From contig CAJURM010000001.1 of NCBI GenBank assembly GCA_910589025.1, forward strand, positions 195,875 through 259,874: a DNA stretch of 64,000 bases, written 5' to 3'. Below, in pieces: positions 61,483 through 64,000 of this stretch. The stretch's first letter is position 1, and every line of letters begins with the position of its first letter. The notes below the pieces were generated by a model, which was not told where the DNA came from, made no database searches, and saw only the letters and a program-made list of their open reading frames with translations. The translations under genes and the position numbers were made by a program. This DNA is from an uncultured Odoribacter sp. Lineage in GTDB: Bacteria > Bacteroidota > Bacteroidia > Bacteroidales > Marinifilaceae.

Positions 61483-62004
61483 ATGAATGTTATGGCTATA
61501 ATCAAAGAACTGAACGGACATACTCCTCAATTCGGGAATAATTGTTTCCTGGCAGACAATGCCGCAATTATCGGCCAGGTGGAAATGGGCGACGATTGCA
61601 GCATCTGGTTCGGCGCCGTGCTCCGGGGGGATGTAAATTACATTAAAATCGGCAATAAGGTCAATATACAGGATAATGCGACCATTCATGCCACTTATCA
61701 AAAGTATCCGACCAATATCGGGAATAATGTATCTATTGCCCACAATGCCGTTGTACACGGTTGTACAATTCATGACAATGTGCTCATCGGAATGGGTGCC
61801 GTGGTGCTGGACAATGCCGTAGTGGAAAGCAACAGCATCGTTGCTGCCGGCAGTGTGGTGACAAAAGGCACTGTTGTGGAGTCCGGATGGATATATGCGG
61901 GAATTCCTGCAAAAAAAATCAAGGAGGTCGGTCCCGATTTACTGAAAGGGGAAGTGGAGCGGATTGTCGAAGCCTACTCGATGTATGCAAGCTGGTACAA
62001 ATAA
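61483..62004 (+). CDS. Gamma-carbonic-anhydrase-like hexapeptide protein
   Basis: A 173-residue left-handed beta-helix protein of the gamma-CA/YrdA/PaaY group. Hexapeptide repeats run from about residue 20 to 135 (AAIIGQVEMGDDCSIWFGAVLRGDV). The zinc-binding histidines appear as TIHAT and SIAHNAVVHGC (three His in the family pattern), so metal binding is likely. Enzymatic CO2 hydration is not certain, since many relatives are inactive or act as thioesterase partners. MAIIKEL at 61492 is an alternative start. Confidence 0.92.
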   Translation: MNVMAIIKELNGHTPQFGNNCFLADNAAIIGQVEMGDDCSIWFGAVLRGDVNYIKIGNKVNIQDNATIHATYQKYPTNIGNNVSIAHNAVVHGCTIHDNVLIGMGAVVLDNAVVESNSIVAAGSVVTKGTVVESGWIYAGIPAKKIKEVGPDLLKGEVERIVEAYSMYASWYK

Positions 62005-62010
62005 GTAAGA

Positions 62011-62042
62011 TTTGAAAATAAGCAAAGAAAAACCTACTTTTG
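62011..62042 (+). promoter_or_regulatory. Promoter of rpe-ftsE
   Basis: TTTG (62011-62014), 20 bp, TACTTTTG (62035-62042): the full Bacteroidetes consensus. Predicted leader about 55 nt to the rpe ATG at 62105. Confidence 0.85.
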
Positions 62043-62104
62043 TATCAAAAGTAACATTTCTGAAAAGAAGAGGTGTTCTGAGTTTCATTTTCAATTTTTA
62101 AACT

Positions 62105-62758
62105 ATGGGCATACTTGTTTCCCCTTCGCTCTTATCGGCTGATTTCCTGCATCTGTCGAAAGACATAGAAATGGTCAATAACAGTGAAGCTGCATGGTTT
62201 CACATTGACGTCATGGACGGGGTGTTTGTACCGAATATTTCTTACGGAATGTCTATCATTTCCCAGATCCGCACGCAGGCCAAAAAACCGCTTGACGTTC
62301 ATTTGATGATTGTGGAGCCGGAAAGGTATATCGAAGAGTTCCATCGATGCGGGGCTGAAATTCTCACGGTCCATCTGGAAGCGAGTACCCATCTGCACCG
62401 TACGGTACAACAAATCAAGTCTTACGGTATGAAAGCCGGGGTGGCGGTCAATCCCCATACGTCGGTTCAGTTGCTGGAAGATATTCTCCCGGAATTGGAT
62501 GTCGTATTGCTGATGAGTGTGAATCCGGGATTCGGAGGCCAGTCGTTCATCGAACACTCTGTGGAAAAAGTCAGGAAGCTGCGGACACTGATACGGGATA
62601 CCCACAGCCATGCCCTGATAGAAGTTGATGGAGGTGTGAACGATGAAACCGGGAAACGCCTGGTTGAAGCAGGTGCTGACGCGTTGGTTGCAGGAAGTTT
62701 TGTTTTCCATTCCCCTTCTCCCCTTGAGACCATCAAAGGGTTAAAGGAGCTCAAATAA
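62105..62758 (+). CDS. rpe: Ribulose-phosphate 3-epimerase
   Basis: Rpe interconverts ribulose-5-phosphate and xylulose-5-phosphate in the pentose phosphate pathway. The 217-residue TIM barrel shows the metal-binding HIDVMDGVFVPN (about 34-45), DVHLMI, the flexible-loop NPGFGGQSF (about 140-148) and the second catalytic Asp in IEVDGGVN (about 175-182). Complete. ftsE follows after 18 bp in the same transcript. Confidence 0.97.
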   Translation: MGILVSPSLLSADFLHLSKDIEMVNNSEAAWFHIDVMDGVFVPNISYGMSIISQIRTQAKKPLDVHLMIVEPERYIEEFHRCGAEILTVHLEASTHLHRTVQQIKSYGMKAGVAVNPHTSVQLLEDILPELDVVLLMSVNPGFGGQSFIEHSVEKVRKLRTLIRDTHSHALIEVDGGVNDETGKRLVEAGADALVAGSFVFHSPSPLETIKGLKELK

Positions 62759-62776
62759 ACGGATAAGTTTACGTAT

Positions 62777-64000
62777 ATGCCAGAAATCATCATAAAAACG
62801 GAAAATGCCGTTATCCGCCAGAAAAAGAATACAATTCTGAAAAATGTAAATTTAGAAATCCAGCGCGGAGAATTTATTTATATCATCGGTAAGGTGGGAA
62901 GCGGGAAGAGTTCTTTTCTGAAAACGCTGTATGCGGAACTTCCCTTGGAGTACGGAAAAGCGGAGGTCGCCGGTTTTCAGTTGAAGAAAATAAAAAAATC
63001 CCAGGTTCCGGCTCTCCGAAGGAAGTGCGGTATTGTCTTTCAGGATTTCAAATTACTGACCGACCGCACGGTATATGACAATTTGGAATTTGTATTGCGT
63101 GCCACCGGCTGGAAGAACAAAAAGGCCATCCAGGAGCGAATTGATTCGGTTTTGGAAAAAGTGGAGATGCCGGATAAAAAAGACAAGATGCCTCATGAGT
63201 TGTCTGGAGGTGAACAGCAACGTATTGTTTTGGCGCGAGCCTTGTTGAATGCCCCTCCCCTTATTCTGGCAGATGAGCCGACGGGAAATATTGATCCGGA
63301 AACATCTTACCGTCTGATTGAATTATTGAAAGATATATGCGCAAGCGGCACAACGGTTATTATTGCCACGCATCAATATGACTTGCTTGAGAAATATCCG
63401 GGTAAAGTGCTTCGTTGTGACAACGGAACGTTGACAGAAGATACGGAGTTGTCCGTACCTCCCCATTCCCTGGCTCCGGAGGCTATTGAAAGTATTGAAA
63501 ATATTCCGTTGGAGGCAGGTGAACCCGAGGAAAGCGAATTACCCTCCGTTTTGGAGGCTGATATTCTTACTCCTGTATCTGTAAACCCGGAAACCGAACA
63601 ACCGGACACCTTCCTCGCTGAGGAGCAGAATGTACAACCAATAAATGAAACTGTCGTTTCTGCCAAAATAAAAGCGGAGGAAAAGACTGTGCCTGTACAG
63701 AAAGTCATTCAGGAACCCACGGAACAACAGAACACATCCCATACTGAGGAGAATGTACAACCTGTAAATGAAACAGTCGTTTCTGCCGAAATAAAAGCGG
63801 AGGAAAAGACTGTGCCTGTACAGGAAGTCATTCAGGAACCCACGGAGCAACAGAACACATCCCATACTGAGGAGCAGAATGTACAACCAATAAATGAAAC
63901 TGTCGTTTCTGCCGAAATAAAAGCGGAGGAAAAGACTGTGCCTGTACAGGAAGTCATTCAGGAACCCACGGAGCAACAGAACACATCCCATACTGAGGAG
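62777..64000 (+). CDS. ftsE: Cell-division ABC ATPase FtsE with repetitive C-terminal tail (partial)
   Basis: FtsE is the ATPase that, with FtsX, links cell division to peptidoglycan hydrolysis at the septum. The first ~225 codons from ATG 62777 are a full FtsE: Walker A GKVGSGKSS (38-46), FQDFKLLTDRTVYDN, signature LSGGEQQR, Walker B LADEPTGNIDP and the H-loop ATHQYD. Unlike usual FtsE (about 220-230 residues) the frame continues through an acidic linker and, from residue 282, tandem 41-42-residue repeats. The gene runs off the window after 408 open codons. It follows rpe by 18 bp; ftsX would be expected beyond the edge. Confidence 0.9.
   Translation, partial: MPEIIIKTENAVIRQKKNTILKNVNLEIQRGEFIYIIGKVGSGKSSFLKTLYAELPLEYGKAEVAGFQLKKIKKSQVPALRRKCGIVFQDFKLLTDRTVYDNLEFVLRATGWKNKKAIQERIDSVLEKVEMPDKKDKMPHELSGGEQQRIVLARALLNAPPLILADEPTGNIDPETSYRLIELLKDICASGTTVIIATHQYDLLEKYPGKVLRCDNGTLTEDTELSVPPHSLAPEAIESIENIPLEAGEPEESELPSVLEADILTPVSVNPETEQPDTFLAEEQNVQPINETVVSAKIKAEEKTVPVQKVIQEPTEQQNTSHTEENVQPVNETVVSAEIKAEEKTVPVQEVIQEPTEQQNTSHTEEQNVQPINETVVSAEIKAEEKTVPVQEVIQEPTEQQNTSHTEE
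63620..64000 (+). repeat. Tandem 126-bp repeats in the ftsE 3' region
   Basis: Unit starts at 63620, 63746, 63869 and 63995 (lengths 126, 123, 126 and cut off). Each in-frame unit opens with GAGGAG (Glu-Glu) and includes NVQP, NETVVSA, IKAEEKTVPVQ, VIQEPTEQQNTSHT. Units 2 and 3 are nearly identical in DNA; unit 2 lacks one CAG codon at its start. The repeat count outside the window is unknown. Confidence 0.95.

Noticed and set aside
63539..63991. 150-codon minus-strand frame with repeated FLYRHSLFLRFYFGRN-like text
   Set aside because: It is the antisense shadow of the ftsE tandem repeats; the plus-strand frame continues a clear FtsE.

Overview
The window is a dense, mostly chromosomal-housekeeping segment of a Bacteroidota genome, most likely order Bacteroidales (an Odoribacter/Butyricimonas-like gut anaerobe is my best guess, not proven). 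The reasons are: Bacteroidetes-type promoters (TAnnTTTG -7 boxes, in the best cases with TTTG about 20 bp upstream) before most transcription units; a type IX secretion (T9SS) PorP/SprF-type protein next to a protein with a CHU-type C-terminal sorting domain; families largely confined to this phylum (DUF6266-like pair, Bacteroidetes KilA-N proteins, patatin-barrel fusions); an [FeFe]-hydrogenase maturase; and frequent SPII/SPI-exported proteins. No CRISPR array, rRNA, intact transposon or phage was seen.

Layout. 0-1.8 kb: DUF308 membrane protein and a small patatin. 1.7-12.3 kb: a six-gene minus-strand unit (1459-aa exported protein of unknown function, nth, lipA, lipB, two GH20 exo-hexosaminidases). 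12.5-19.3 kb: a plus-strand Rel/RelA-type protein with a decayed hydrolase site, an S9 peptidase and transketolase, closed by a strong bidirectional terminator. 19.4-25.9 kb: a surface/secretion module, namely an LRR lipoprotein, a giant FISUMP and Cys-repeat T9SS cargo, and a PorP/SprF protein overlapping it by 4 bp; a 36-codon paralogous remnant of the LRR protein lies beside adk. 26.2-35.7 kb: adk, PBP1A, a CPA-type antiporter, and an envelope operon (patatin-barrel, ApbE lipoprotein, Omp85-like barrel). 36.0-43.9 kb: a sigma54-type response regulator without a DNA-binding domain followed by hydF, YitT, TetR, NfeD, EI24/CysZ-like and purB. 43.9-51.4 kb: MsbA-like ABC exporter, queF, a KilA-N gene broken by an amber codon, and the nfo-phosphodiesterase-CtpA operon, DJ-1. 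50.7-53.3 kb: small accessory genes with three copies of a 27-bp inverted repeat at their 3' ends. 53.7-59.1 kb: prfC, a hot-dog thioesterase, uvrB, CPBP protease, menA. 59.4-60.7 kb: a decayed accessory gene and two tRNA-Gly genes. 60.9-64 kb: Hsp20, gamma-carbonic anhydrase-like protein, rpe, and ftsE, whose product carries a long Glu-rich tandem-repeat tail that runs off the window.

The most unusual items are the FtsE repeat tail, the giant higher-order-repeat T9SS protein with its partner PorP/SprF, the 27-bp inverted repeats, the decayed genes with identifiable lesions, the 11-bp helical-period tandem repeat upstream of prfC, and the two enzymes/regulators with altered signature residues (Rel, NtrC-like). 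I did not find a clear new defence or mobile system; function statements are from sequence reading and family knowledge only, with no database search.
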